DNA from: JAHEJX01 sp041605955
Lineage (GTDB): Bacteria; Actinomycetota; Acidimicrobiia; Spongiisociales; UBA5794
Reading direction: 5' to 3'
DNA: 13,333 bases
Assembly (NCBI GenBank): GCA_041605955.1
Contig: JBFIXI010000084.1
Span: 1 to 13,333, forward strand
Shown here: in pieces, positions 13,304 to 13,333 of the stretch
How the letters are laid out: every line of letters begins with the position of its first letter
Numbering within the stretch: the stretch's first letter is position 1
The notes under the pieces: generated by a model
What the model was told of the DNA's origin: nothing
Seen by the model: only the letters and a program-made list of their open reading frames with translations
The model's database searches: none
Translations under genes and position numbers: made by a program

Positions 13304-13333
13304 GTCTTTGGACCTGGAGCGTCGCCGCCCACC

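Overview
This 13.3 kb window is high-GC DNA from what looks like an actinobacterium. The sulfurtransferase and the lactate dehydrogenase read like the mycobacterial CysA2 and LldD2 families, there are two actinobacterial-type DinB proteins, and many genes start leaderless behind TANNNT -10 boxes. A deep-branching group such as the Acidimicrobiia would fit, but the class is inference only.

Layout. 1-335: gene-free GC-rich repeat locus. 336-1523 (+): acyl-CoA dehydrogenase, convergent with a CysA2-type thiosulfate sulfurtransferase at 1752-2594 (-). The sulfurtransferase has a long leader (about 2595-2873) with a consensus-like promoter, a 21-27 codon ORF carrying Cys-Cys-Cys, alternative RNA hairpins and an anti-Shine-Dalgarno sequence, which together look like a cysteine-sensing attenuator. 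2894-3406 (-): DinB protein. 3583-4215 (+): MerB-like (organomercurial lyase family) protein whose reading frame is interrupted by one in-frame TGA exactly where the family has its second catalytic cysteine. A hairpin with a GGTC loop follows the TGA, so it is best read as a selenoprotein. 4263-4628 (-): small membrane protein. 4783-5637 (+): four-CBS-domain protein. 5709-6926 and 6931-8892 (+): FMN-dependent L-lactate dehydrogenase and M3A metallopeptidase, four bases apart. 8908-9453 (-): second DinB protein. 9490-10920 (-): polytopic membrane protein. 10939-11399: a second copy of the repeat locus plus a 16/14-bp tandem array. 11400-12788 (-): CCA tRNA nucleotidyltransferase. 12833-13303 (-): RNase HI, whose frame stays open to the window edge.

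Function. The window is mostly housekeeping and catabolic genes: acyl-CoA oxidation, lactate oxidation, peptide turnover, tRNA 3' end maturation and RNA-DNA hybrid removal. Thiol chemistry recurs (sulfurtransferase under apparent cysteine control, DinB thiol-transferase fold proteins, MerB-like protein with Cys/Sec), but a shared pathway is not demonstrated. No rRNA, tRNA, insertion sequence, prophage or CRISPR array was recognised.

The two most interesting items are the apparent UGA-encoded selenocysteine in the MerB-like gene and the poly-cysteine upstream ORF with RNA switch in front of the sulfurtransferase. A third is the recurrent TANNNT-N5/6-ATG leaderless start architecture, shared almost to the base by the two DinB genes.
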